From assembly GCA_944322725.1 (NCBI GenBank), contig CALUPU010000006.1:1-64000 (forward strand): a stretch of DNA of 64,000 nucleotides. Direction: 5' to 3'. Below, piece after piece: positions 8,404 to 16,852 of the stretch. The position numbers and the translations under genes were made by a program. Positions within the stretch are counted from its first letter, which is position 1. Every line of letters begins with the position of its first letter. The notes beneath the pieces were generated by a model. It worked only from the letters and a program-made list of their open reading frames with translations, was not told the origin of the DNA and did not search any database. This DNA is from Candidatus Gastranaerophilales bacterium (lineage in GTDB: Bacteria; Cyanobacteriota; Vampirovibrionia; Gastranaerophilales; Gastranaerophilaceae).

Positions 8404-8442
8404 AAAAAAACTCACCGCTTTTATTATGCGGTGAGTTTTTTT
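8404..8442. terminator. Bidirectional Rho-independent terminator
   Basis: A 15-bp perfect stem (8404-8418 with 8428-8442, core ACTCACCGC/GCGGTGAGT) has a 9-base loop and A/T tracts on both sides. It separates the plus-strand small gene from the convergent tsf gene and would work for both. Confidence 0.9.
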
Positions 8443-8466
8443 GCTTATGCAATCTTTGAAATCGGA

Positions 8467-9339
8467 CTAGTTGCCTGCCATCTGGTTTGCAACTTCTTCT
8501 GCAAAGTTGTCCTGTCTTTTTTCAAGACCTTCACCCAGTACGTAGCGGATGAAGCATTTTACGTTTAATTTACCTTCAACAAGCTGTGCAACAGTCTGGT
8601 CAGGATTTTTAACAAACGGCTGTTCAAGAAGACATCTTGAAGCCATAAGTTTGTTGATTCTGCCTTCAACGATTTTTGCTCTGATGTTTTCAGGTTTTTT
8701 AGCCAAATCTTCTTTACCCATTTCGATTCTTGTTTCTTCATCAATAACTGATTGAGGAATTTCTTCTCTTGAAACAAATTCCGGAGCGTTAGAAGCGATG
8801 TGTAAGCAGATGTCTTTTTCAAGTGCTTCATCAGCGCAGTCAGTGTTCAGCAATACACCGATTTTTCCGTTGTGGATGTATGTTGCAGGGTTGCCTTCAA
8901 CAATGTCGAATCTTCTTACAGTGATTTTTTCACCGATAGTTGCAACTTTTTCTTTGATAATATCTTCAACTTTTTTGCCGCAGCCGCAAACTGTGCATGT
9001 AGAAGCCAGTAATTCTTCAACAGAAGCGGGTTTTGTTGCAACAACCTGTTTTGCAAGGTTAGAAACTAATGCCTTGAATTCTTCATTTTTAGCAACAAAG
9101 TCAGTTTCGCAGTTAACTTCGATAATAGCGCCTACATTGCCTTCAACATAAGAACCTACTAAACCTTCTGCAGCGATTCTGCCCATTTTCTTTTCAGCAG
9201 AAGCAATACCTTTCTGGCGAAGGAATTCCATAGCCTTTTCCATATCACCGTTATTTTCTGTTAATGCTTTTTTTGCATCGAGAATACCTGCACCGGTTTT
9301 TTCTCTAAGTTCTTTTACCATAGCAGCAGTTACTGTCAT
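8467..9339 (-). CDS. tsf: Translation elongation factor Ts
   Basis: EF-Ts is the nucleotide exchange factor that reloads EF-Tu with GTP. The 290-residue sequence begins with the conserved UBA-like LREKTGAGILDAKKAL segment and has the core TDFVAKNEEF motif near residue 80. An unusual feature is CTVCGCGKK at residues 115-122, a cysteine cluster (C115, C118, C120) inside the first core subdomain where EF-Ts proteins are usually variable and cysteine-poor. It lies 142 bases downstream of rpsB, the standard ribosomal protein S2 operon order. Confidence 0.97.
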   Translation of the reverse strand: MTVTAAMVKELREKTGAGILDAKKALTENNGDMEKAMEFLRQKGIASAEKKMGRIAAEGLVGSYVEGNVGAIIEVNCETDFVAKNEEFKALVSNLAKQVVATKPASVEELLASTCTVCGCGKKVEDIIKEKVATIGEKITVRRFDIVEGNPATYIHNGKIGVLLNTDCADEALEKDICLHIASNAPEFVSREEIPQSVIDEETRIEMGKEDLAKKPENIRAKIVEGRINKLMASRCLLEQPFVKNPDQTVAQLVEGKLNVKCFIRYVLGEGLEKRQDNFAEEVANQMAGN

Positions 9340-9481
9340 AATTTTTTATCCTCTCTGTATTTTTCATATTGTCAACTGACTCCGAAAAACGGAAGTTTAC
9401 CAAGTTCATGGGGTCACTTCCGTATTCTTAATTAGTCATCAGCGATTTCAGAGAAAAATCTCTTTGTTCGCAAAATTTTAA

Positions 9482-10264
9482 CTATGCTTCAGCAGAAGCT
9501 TCTTCTTTTACTTCTTCTGCTGTTACGCCTGCGTCTTCAGCTTTGATAGTTTCAGCTTTAGCGCCTACAGCTTTGTTTTCTCTTAACTGTTTGCCTTCCA
9601 ATACAGCATCAGCAAGTTTGGAAGCAATCAATCTGATAGAACGGATAGCATCATCGTTACCGGGGATGATGTAGTCGATTCCGTCAGGGTTAGCATTTGT
9701 ATCAGCCAAGCAGATTACAGGGATATGTAATTTGTTAGCTTCTGCAATAGCAATGTCTTCTTTTTTCTGGTCAACAACAAAGATAATGTCGGGCATACCG
9801 CGCATTTCTTTGATACCGCCTAAAGTTTTTGATAATTTTTCGAGTTTTTTAGTCATTTGAACAACTTCTTTTTTCGGAAGTTTGTCAATGTGACCGGAAT
9901 TAACGAAGTCTTCGAGTTCTCTCAATTTGTTAACTCTGCCTCTGATTGTTTCAAAGTTAGTCAACAAACCGCCTAACCATCTTCTGTTGATATAATACAT
10001 TCCGCATCTTGCTGCTTCTTCTGCAACAACTTCTGTAGCCTGTTTTTTAGTACCAACAAAAAGAACATTTTTGCCTCTTGCAGCAAATTCTTTTACGATG
10101 TTGTAAGCTTCATCTAATTTATCGGAAGTTTTTCTCAAATCCAATACATAGATTCCATTTCTTGCACCGTAAATATACGGTTTCATTTTGGGGTTCCATC
10201 TTTGTGTCTGGTGTCCGAAGTGTACACCTGCTTCGAGTAAATCAATCATTGATGCTACCGGCAT
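9482..10264 (-). CDS. rpsB: 30S ribosomal protein S2
   Basis: S2 is a late-assembling small-subunit protein that helps recruit S1. The 260-residue product has the diagnostic [20 protein letters not shown] start, the [10 protein letters not shown] segment and the [30 protein letters not shown]-type C-terminal core (only part quoted as motif), followed by an acidic alanine/glutamate tail. It is transcribed ahead of tsf. A ribosome binding site (GGAGAA) lies six bases before the ATG. Confidence 0.97.
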   Translation of the reverse strand: MPVASMIDLLEAGVHFGHQTQRWNPKMKPYIYGARNGIYVLDLRKTSDKLDEAYNIVKEFAARGKNVLFVGTKKQATEVVAEEAARCGMYYINRRWLGGLLTNFETIRGRVNKLRELEDFVNSGHIDKLPKKEVVQMTKKLEKLSKTLGGIKEMRGMPDIIFVVDQKKEDIAIAEANKLHIPVICLADTNANPDGIDYIIPGNDDAIRSIRLIASKLADAVLEGKQLRENKAVGAKAETIKAEDAGVTAEEVKEEASAEA

Positions 10265-10409
10265 CTGTTTCTCCTTTTTCTACGAATTTCAACATACTGG
10301 GCGGGTTATGCTTCTGCACTGTTTTCAGGCATCTGCCCCAACGTTTTCCGTCTGAAATTCAATTACTGTACTACATATAAAATTATATCCCAAACATATT
10401 TTCTGCAAA
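10265..10409 (-). promoter_or_regulatory. rpsB promoter and long leader
   Basis: On the minus strand TTTGCA (10409-10404) and TATAAT (10387-10382) are spaced by 16 bases, a good housekeeping promoter. Transcription would begin near 10375, leaving a leader of about 110 bases before rpsB. Leaders of this length on S2 operons often carry autoregulatory structure; I could not identify a specific S2-binding fold here. Confidence 0.5.
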
Positions 10410-10474
10410 CAACCTGATTAGTGAGGATTTGAACATGATGTTACAAAGCGTTACAAAGTCTTTGGAAAAATGGT

Positions 10475-10652
10475 TATGAAAAAATAATAAGATTTTTTAA
10501 TCGGATACTTCTCTTTTAGAACAACTATTCTCAACCACAGGCTCGCGAACTCGGCTGTTATACAGCCTCAGACACACTCGCCTTGATGTTGTTTCGATAA
10601 GTTGTTCTACAAAGTTACGTATAGGATTAAAAAACCTTATTATTCTTTCATA
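10475..10652. repeat. 178-bp imperfect palindrome with 28-bp arms
   Basis: The outer arms at 10475-10502 and 10625-10652 match at 26 of 28 positions in inverted orientation. Inside them AGAACAACT (10518-10526) pairs with AGTTGTTCT (10600-10608), and at the centre GGCTGT (10553-10558) pairs with ACAGCC (10562-10567). The right arm covers the last codons and stop of the aminotransferase gene. The nested symmetry over the whole length suggests either a long hairpin RNA at the 3' end of that transcript or a short palindromic mobile element. No open reading frame lies in it. Confidence 0.75.
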
Positions 10653-11776
10653 GAGATATTTTCTTTGACAAATTCGCTGATTTTATCAAGGCCCTTTTGT
10701 AAAACATCAGGACTTTTGCAGAAACCGACCCTGAAACAGTTCTCTTCCTCAAAACAGCACCCCGGGGTCAAAAACACGCCTTTTTCTTTTGCAAGCCTGT
10801 CACACAGTATTTCAGAAGGCATATCAAAATCATAATAAACCATTGCCGTAGTACCCGCCTGCGGCTTTACATATGAAAAATGCTTTTGAGTACAAACCCA
10901 TTTGTCAAGCACTTCAAGGCTCTGCCTTACAGCATCGCAGTTGCGTTTTATGATTTTGTCGGCATTTTTCAAAGCCAGCGCAGCAAGCAACTCATCCGTA
11001 ACAGAACACGAAATCATATTGTACTCGCGGTGGCGTGTAAAGCTTTCAAGTGCTTCTATATCCCTGCACGCTATCCACCCGAGACGCAGTCCTGCAAGAG
11101 AAAATGTTTTTGACATCGAGCAAACGCTTATACCTTTTTCGTATATGTCAGCCATTGAGGGTATTTTTGCCTCATCGGGCGAGAGCCCCCTGTAGACTTC
11201 GTCACAAAGGATATACGCGCCTGCTTTGTCAGCTATTTGTGCAATTTGTTCGAGCATGCACAAAGGCATAAGAGCGCCTGTCGGGTTGTTAGGGTTATTT
11301 ATGCAGATAAGTTTTGTATTCGGAGTTATCAGGTCTTTCAGTTCTTCTAAGTCAGGAAGAAATCCGTTTTCTTTTTTAAGCTTCAAAACAACCGTATCAG
11401 AACAAAACGAGGCAGGAATAGAATAAAGCTGCTGATATGTAGGAATCAAGGAAACGACCCTGTCAGAGGGCTCAACAAGCGAGTAAAAAACCAGATGATT
11501 TGCTCCCGCAGCACCGATGGCAGTTAAAACATGCTCCGGTTCAACAGTTTTATAAAGTTTTGCAATGCTTTTTTTTAGTTCAGGATTACCTTTAATGTGC
11601 CCGTAGCCCTGTTTTAGCGAGCACAACTTTTTAAAAAATTCGTCTTTGTTTTCCTCTGTCACTGCAAACAATTCTTCAAGCGACATTGTATTGACCGTTG
11701 TGTTGCCAAGGTCGTATTTTGAGTATTTTTCATACTCGTTCATCCATTCTTCTACTTTAAAAATATCTATATTCAT
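10640..11776 (-). CDS. Class I/II PLP-dependent aminotransferase
   Basis: This 378-residue fold-type I enzyme has the PLP-contact motifs AIGAAGANHLVFYSLVEP, NNPNNPTG near the middle, LCDEVYRG, and the Schiff-base lysine in SMSKTFSLAGLRLGW. It is about the normal length for the aspartate/aromatic aminotransferase superfamily. The substrate is not evident: neither the arginine set of classical AspAT nor a pathway neighbour gives it away. The gene stands alone, between the rpsB operon and the divergent dnaE, and its stop lies inside the large palindrome. Confidence 0.85.
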   Translation of the reverse strand: MNIDIFKVEEWMNEYEKYSKYDLGNTTVNTMSLEELFAVTEENKDEFFKKLCSLKQGYGHIKGNPELKKSIAKLYKTVEPEHVLTAIGAAGANHLVFYSLVEPSDRVVSLIPTYQQLYSIPASFCSDTVVLKLKKENGFLPDLEELKDLITPNTKLICINNPNNPTGALMPLCMLEQIAQIADKAGAYILCDEVYRGLSPDEAKIPSMADIYEKGISVCSMSKTFSLAGLRLGWIACRDIEALESFTRHREYNMISCSVTDELLAALALKNADKIIKRNCDAVRQSLEVLDKWVCTQKHFSYVKPQAGTTAMVYYDFDMPSEILCDRLAKEKGVFLTPGCCFEEENCFRVGFCKSPDVLQKGLDKISEFVKENISMKE

Positions 11777-11875
11777 AAAATTTATTATATTTGAAAAAAT
11801 TTACGTTTCTATAAATACTGCTGAAATTACAAAACTTGTATGGTTAAATATTTTATATAGAAGTTGGGGATGGAA

Positions 11876-14800
11876 ATGCAATACGTACCGTTACACTTAC
11901 ACACAGAAAACAGCCTCCTGGACGGCGCTATACGTATAAAAGAATTGTGTAAATTTGCTAAAGAAAATGATATGCCTGCTGTCGCAATTACCGACCACGG
12001 TAACATGTACGGTGCAATCCAGATGTATGAAACAGCTAAAGAAATGGGCGTAAAACCTCTTATAGGCTGTGAATTTTACGTACATGACGGTGATATAACC
12101 GAGAAAAATCCTGCAAAGACCCATCCGTGGCACCTTGTGCTTATTGCAAAAGACCAGACAGGCTACAAAAACCTTGTAAAATTGGTTTCTATAGCTAAAT
12201 GTAAGGGCATGTATTACAAACCCAGAATTAACCACGAACTGATTGAACAGCACCATGAAGGGTTGATATGTCTTTCAGCCTGTGTACAGGGCGAAGTTGC
12301 GCAGGGCTTTATTCAGGGCAACAAAGAGGCTTCTTACGAAGCGGCAAAGTTTTATAAGGGACTGTTTGGCGATGATTACTACATAGAACTTCAAGACCAC
12401 GGTCTGGAAAAACAAAAGATGTCCAACCCCGGTTTGATAGAACTTGCTAAAGAACTTGGCATTAAAATGGTCATTACAAACGACAGCCACTATCTTAAAA
12501 AAGAAGATGCAGACTGGCATGATACGCTTTTGTGTATTCAAACAAACGCACTTAAGGAAAGTCAGGACAGGTTCCGTTTTCCAAATGATGAATTTTATGT
12601 AAAAACACCTGAACAACTCCGTGATTCATTCAAATGGATGGAAGCGGACATGTTCGAGGAATGTATTAAAAATACGGTGGAAGTAGCGGACAAGTGCCAT
12701 CTTATTATTGAAATGGGCAAATACCATATCCCGTATTTTGAACTTCCGCCTAACTTTACATCCGAATCATATCTTGAATATCTAACATTAGAGGGTATTA
12801 AAAAGCGTTACGGTGCACTTACGCCAAAACTTAAAGAGCGTATGGATTACGAACTCGGTGTCATCAATAAAATGGGTTTTGCCGAGTACTTCTTAATTGT
12901 TTCGGACTTTATACACTTTGCCAAAAGGAATGATATTCCCGTAGGCCCGGGACGCGGTTCGGCAGCGGGCAGCCTTGTTTCTTATGCGCTGGAAATCACA
13001 GATCTTGACCCTATTGCACACAATCTGTTGTTCGAAAGATTCTTAAACCCTGAACGTGTATCAATGCCTGATGTCGACATAGACTTTTGCGTGGAGCGCC
13101 GCGGTGAGGTAATAGATTACGTAACCCAAAAATATGGGGCTGATAAAGTTTGTCAGATTATCACTTTCGGTACGCTGGCTGCAAGAAACGCAATGAAGTC
13201 TGTAGCAAGGGTTTATGACATTCCGTTTGCGCAGAGCAACCAGTGGGCGCAGCTTATTCCTGCCGAGCCGAAAATCAAGATTGATGATGCTTTAAAAGAC
13301 GGCATGGAACTCAAAAAACTCTACGACACAGACCCCACAGTCAAAAAACTTGTGGATATGGCAAAAGCTATAGAAGGGCTAAAAAACAATACGGGTATGC
13401 ACGCAGCGGGTGTAATCATTTCCAAAATGCCGTTAGAAGAAATTGTGCCTGTTGAACCATCAAAAGAAGGTTTGATTGTAACAGAGTACACGATGATTGA
13501 AGATGAACATATCGGTCTGTTGAAAATGGACTTTCTTGGACTTCGAAATCTCACCATCATCCATAATGCCCTAAAAATGATTGAAAAAAGAACGGGAGAA
13601 AAAGTAGATATCAACAATATCCCTCTGGACGACCCTTTGACATATGAACTGCTTCAAAAAGGCGATACAGACGGCGTATTCCAGTTAGAATCAGCAGGTA
13701 TGAAGAAGCTTGTAAAAGACCTGAAGCCCTCTGTGTTTGAAGACTTAGGCGCCCTTGTTGCACTTTTCAGACCCGGCCCGTTAAACTCCGGCATGGTAGA
13801 CGACTTTGTACAGCGTAAACACGGCCGCCAGAAGATTGAATACGCTCACCCTGACCTTGAGCCAATCTTGAAAGATACCTACGGCACAATCGTTTATCAG
13901 GAACAAATCATGCAGATTTTCCAGACCCTTGCGGATTACTCGCTCGGGCAAGCGGATAACGTCCGCCGTATGATGGGTAAGAAACAGTTAGACAAGATGG
14001 CAGAGCAGAAAGGCTTGTTCGTACAAAATTCCGCAAAACACGGAATGACACAAAAACAGGCAGAAGAACTTTTTGAACAAATCGAAAAATTTGCTGCATA
14101 CTGCTTTAACCGAAGCCACTCTGCTGCGTATGCTTTTGTTGCTTATCAGACAGCATACTTAAAAGCACACTATCCTGTTGAATATATGTCGGCTCTTCTT
14201 TCAAGCGTATCTAACGATCAGGAAAAAACTCAGCTTTATATCGGCGAATGCCAGAAAATGGGAATAAAAGTGCTCGCTCCTGATGTCAACAAGTCAAACG
14301 CAAAATTCACACCTGACGGAGACAACATCCGCTTTGGGCTTGCGTCTATCAAAAACGTTGGCGAAGGCGTTATTGAACTCATTGAAAAAGAAAGAGAATC
14401 TCAAGACGGCGAATTCAAATCCCTCTATGATTTTTGTACAAGGATAGACTACAAGTCATACAACACGCGTACTTTAGAGAGTTTAATCAAATCAGGCGCT
14501 TTTTCTAACATTGAAAAGAGCAGAAAACAGCTGATTGAAAATCTGGAGTCACTCATTTCTTCTGCAAAACGCCAGAGCGAAGCTAAATCACTGGGTCAGG
14601 CAAGCCTTTTTGCGGGAATGACAACGAGCACGGGCGTTGAACTTGACTCATACACGCTTACGGGCAGTGACGAAGAGTTTGATGACAAACAGATACAGGC
14701 TTTTGAAAAAGAATACCTCGGATTCTACGTAACCAGTCACCCGCTCTCTAGCATTATCGACAAGCTTCCGTTTTTGACAACGCACAACATTGCAGAACTC

Positions 14801-15322
14801 AAAGACATGCCAAATGACAAGTTTGTCACTATTTGCGGACTCTTGACTCAGGTGCGGCAGATTCCGACCAAAAAAGACCCCACGAAATTTCTTAAAGCAG
14901 GGATTATTGAGGATTTAACAGGCAAGGTTGAGTTTGTGGCATTCCACAAAACTTTAATAAACTATAATTCGTTTATAGATTCAGAAAAAAAGGTCATCAT
15001 ATCCGGCAAAGTCCAAAAACGCGACGAAGACCAGTACAATATCATTGTTGACTCCGTAAAACCGGTGGATAACAGCAGTATTGTGACTATTTTTTTGAAG
15101 GACGAAATGAAGTTTGAAGAACTCGTAGGGCTCAAAGATGTACTTGCGCATTTTAAAGGCGGCGACCCGCTCGTTATGAGTGTAAAAGAGCCGGACGGCA
15201 AAAATGCAAGGATTCTGTGCGATTCTCATTTTTGGGTCGATGCGTCAAACGACCTTGTGCATGCTGTTAGTAACAACTTTGACGATAGGGTAGCTATTTC
15301 CATAAACTCTCTTGATGAATAG
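11876..15322 (+). CDS. dnaE: DNA polymerase III alpha subunit
   Basis: This is the replicative polymerase of the DnaE type, about 1148 residues. The N-terminal PHP domain keeps HLHTENSLLDG, ITDHGNMYGA and NDSHYL motifs. The palm domain has the catalytic PDVDIDF motif near residue 400 and the GPGRGSAAGSLVSYALEITD stretch before it; the C-terminal part holds a helix-hairpin-helix and an OB fold. I choose the ATG at 11876 (MQYVPLHLH) because GGGGA precedes it at a suitable distance; an ATG at 11870 and a TTG at 11864 are alternatives. The retained PHP residues leave room for proofreading or pyrophosphatase activity, unproven. Confidence 0.96.
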   Translation: MQYVPLHLHTENSLLDGAIRIKELCKFAKENDMPAVAITDHGNMYGAIQMYETAKEMGVKPLIGCEFYVHDGDITEKNPAKTHPWHLVLIAKDQTGYKNLVKLVSIAKCKGMYYKPRINHELIEQHHEGLICLSACVQGEVAQGFIQGNKEASYEAAKFYKGLFGDDYYIELQDHGLEKQKMSNPGLIELAKELGIKMVITNDSHYLKKEDADWHDTLLCIQTNALKESQDRFRFPNDEFYVKTPEQLRDSFKWMEADMFEECIKNTVEVADKCHLIIEMGKYHIPYFELPPNFTSESYLEYLTLEGIKKRYGALTPKLKERMDYELGVINKMGFAEYFLIVSDFIHFAKRNDIPVGPGRGSAAGSLVSYALEITDLDPIAHNLLFERFLNPERVSMPDVDIDFCVERRGEVIDYVTQKYGADKVCQIITFGTLAARNAMKSVARVYDIPFAQSNQWAQLIPAEPKIKIDDALKDGMELKKLYDTDPTVKKLVDMAKAIEGLKNNTGMHAAGVIISKMPLEEIVPVEPSKEGLIVTEYTMIEDEHIGLLKMDFLGLRNLTIIHNALKMIEKRTGEKVDINNIPLDDPLTYELLQKGDTDGVFQLESAGMKKLVKDLKPSVFEDLGALVALFRPGPLNSGMVDDFVQRKHGRQKIEYAHPDLEPILKDTYGTIVYQEQIMQIFQTLADYSLGQADNVRRMMGKKQLDKMAEQKGLFVQNSAKHGMTQKQAEELFEQIEKFAAYCFNRSHSAAYAFVAYQTAYLKAHYPVEYMSALLSSVSNDQEKTQLYIGECQKMGIKVLAPDVNKSNAKFTPDGDNIRFGLASIKNVGEGVIELIEKERESQDGEFKSLYDFCTRIDYKSYNTRTLESLIKSGAFSNIEKSRKQLIENLESLISSAKRQSEAKSLGQASLFAGMTTSTGVELDSYTLTGSDEEFDDKQIQAFEKEYLGFYVTSHPLSSIIDKLPFLTTHNIAELKDMPNDKFVTICGLLTQVRQIPTKKDPTKFLKAGIIEDLTGKVEFVAFHKTLINYNSFIDSEKKVIISGKVQKRDEDQYNIIVDSVKPVDNSSIVTIFLKDEMKFEELVGLKDVLAHFKGGDPLVMSVKEPDGKNARILCDSHFWVDASNDLVHAVSNNFDDRVAISINSLDE

Positions 15323-15376
15323 TGTTTATAATTTGTGATTTGCGGGCATTATCCATGTGTGTGAAAGGGTGTGCCT

Positions 15377-15469
15377 ATGGAAAAATTTATTGCAAAATTA
15401 AAAGAAATACTGAAAATGACAGCATTCATCTGCCGCAAAGGTCTGTCAACGATGTTTGCAACATTTTAG
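15377..15469 (+). CDS. Possible 30-residue peptide
   Basis: A short frame downstream of dnaE encodes MEKFIAKLKEILKM followed by a hydrophobic, cysteine-containing tail. The first half could form an amphipathic helix. An AAAGGGTG stretch precedes the ATG. There is no homologue I recognise, and the frame is short enough to be chance, so this is a tentative call. Confidence 0.2.
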   Translation: MEKFIAKLKEILKMTAFICRKGLSTMFATF

Positions 15470-15495
15470 ATTTAATTAAATTTTTGATTTAAATC

Positions 15496-16335
15496 TTATT
15501 TTGTTAATTCTTTAACAAAGTTTGGCAGGGCAAAGCGTGCAATGTGATATTCTTTGTTGTAGATTTTGCACTGCTTTGTAATTTTTTCTGCTCTTGCTTC
15601 ATCAATATAATCAAGCGGTTTAACGGTTTCAGAGCAGAAGCACCAGCTCCAGTAGCCGCCGGGGTATGACGGAATCGGGCCTGTGAAAGTGTCAACAATC
15701 GGAAACACTTTTCTTAAAAGAGGATACATTTTCTTCATCTCTGCTTGATTGATGAAAGGCGATTCTGATTGTGCAGCCATTATTCCGCCTTGTTTAAGCG
15801 CTTCTTTAACGTTTGTGTAGAATTCTTCCGTAAATAAGCCTTCTCCGGGGCCCATGGGGTCAGTTGAGTCGATTAAGATAACATCGTAGCAGGCTTTTTT
15901 GTCTTTGATAAACTCGATTGCGTCTTCTATTTTGACTTCGACTTTGGGGTTGTCGAGTTCGCAGCCTATTGTGGGGAGGTATTTTTTGCAGACGTCTACA
16001 ACCATGCCGTCGATTTCGCACAGCACTACTTTTTTTACTGTGTCGTGTTTGAGCACTTCTCTGATTGTGCCTCCGTCCCCGCCGCCTATAACAAGCACGG
16101 ATTCGGGGTTTTTGTGCGACATCATGGGGATATGAGAAATCATTTCGTGGTAGTAAAATTCATCACGTTCCGTTGTCATCATAAGACCGTCGAGTGTAAG
16201 AACTCTGCCCATGGATTCTGTATCAAAGATATCAACTTTTTGAAATTCGGATTGTCCGCTGAAAAGAGTTTCTTTAACGGTCATGCAGCAGCCGAATCCG
16301 TCTTTGCTGAGTTCGCAGTATTTCATATCCAACAT
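15496..16335 (-). CDS. speE: Spermidine synthase (polyamine aminopropyltransferase)
   Basis: SpeE transfers an aminopropyl group from decarboxylated S-adenosylmethionine to putrescine. The 279-residue protein has the Rossmann SAM-site GGGDGGTIREVLKH, the substrate strand VILIDSTDPMGPGEGLF with its catalytic Asp, and the amino-terminal beta-strand domain ending in LDGLMMTTERDEFYYHEM. The length is standard. A start at the second methionine (MKYCEL) would remove three residues. No decarboxylase partner was seen nearby. Confidence 0.93.
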   Translation of the reverse strand: MLDMKYCELSKDGFGCCMTVKETLFSGQSEFQKVDIFDTESMGRVLTLDGLMMTTERDEFYYHEMISHIPMMSHKNPESVLVIGGGDGGTIREVLKHDTVKKVVLCEIDGMVVDVCKKYLPTIGCELDNPKVEVKIEDAIEFIKDKKACYDVILIDSTDPMGPGEGLFTEEFYTNVKEALKQGGIMAAQSESPFINQAEMKKMYPLLRKVFPIVDTFTGPIPSYPGGYWSWCFCSETVKPLDYIDEARAEKITKQCKIYNKEYHIARFALPNFVKELTK

Positions 16336-16456
16336 AGTGATTTTCCTTTTTTAACTATTCAGTGTTTATGATTATATCATGTAAAAATTTATTAAAAGAT
16401 AGCAAAAAAATATATATTTTAATTTTATAATTTTATTAATAATGTTGAGGAAAAAT

Positions 16457-16788
16457 ATGAAGATTTCAAGATTAAATTCAAACAATAGTGATAAAAAATA
16501 AAGAAATATGATTTTCATAAAAAATCAAAAACAGAAATAGCAGCATGTCTTCTTGGAAGTGCTGCGGTAACAACGGCTTTATATACATCTAAATCCAAAG
16601 AGCCGGTAATCGACTTTTTAAGATTTGGCAATTGTTTAGAAGTTTTTAAAAAGAAATCCTCTAAAGCGTCTAAAATATTGACAGTTGCTGCTATATTGCT
16701 GGATTTTGCTTTTTATTACTCACTTGGCTCTGCAATATTTATGGTAATTCATAAAAAAAGAGCGCAAAAAACGAATAATCAAGCATAA
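16457..16788 (+). pseudogene. Frameshifted small membrane protein gene
   Basis: The frame opens with MKISRLNSNNSDKK and stops in an A6 run (near 16495-16500). One extra A would join it to the following frame, which continues to 16788 with two hydrophobic segments (AACLLGSAAVTTALY and ILTVAAILLDFAFYYSLGSAIFMV) and a basic tail, about 110 residues in all. The second part has no start codon of its own near the junction. A bidirectional terminator follows at once, so the unit is transcribed. This can be a true mutation, a consensus error in the A-run, or transcriptional slippage. No known function. Confidence 0.6.
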
Positions 16789-16803
16789 AATAATATTTAC
16801 CTA

Positions 16804-16831
16804 AAAAAGCCGGAATCTGTTCCGGCTTTTT
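16804..16831. terminator. Bidirectional Rho-independent terminator
   Basis: A 12-bp stem (AAAAAGCCGGAA with TTCCGGCTTTTT) around the tetraloop TCTG lies between the plus-strand frameshifted gene and the convergent dapL gene. It is A/T-flanked on both sides and would serve both. Confidence 0.92.
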
Positions 16832-16852
16832 GGGTATGTATTATTTAATTGT

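Noticed and set aside
1413-9382. The 12-base sequence GTCAACTGACTC occurs at 1413-1424 and 9371-9382
   Set aside because: Exact 12-base repeats are expected by chance in a window of this size, and the flanks do not match, so no repeat family is supported.
10475-10652. The large palindrome as an integron attC site
   Set aside because: The terminal R boxes and the typical GTTRRRY/RYYYAAC pairing are not present at the ends, there is no integrase, and neighbours are not gene cassettes.
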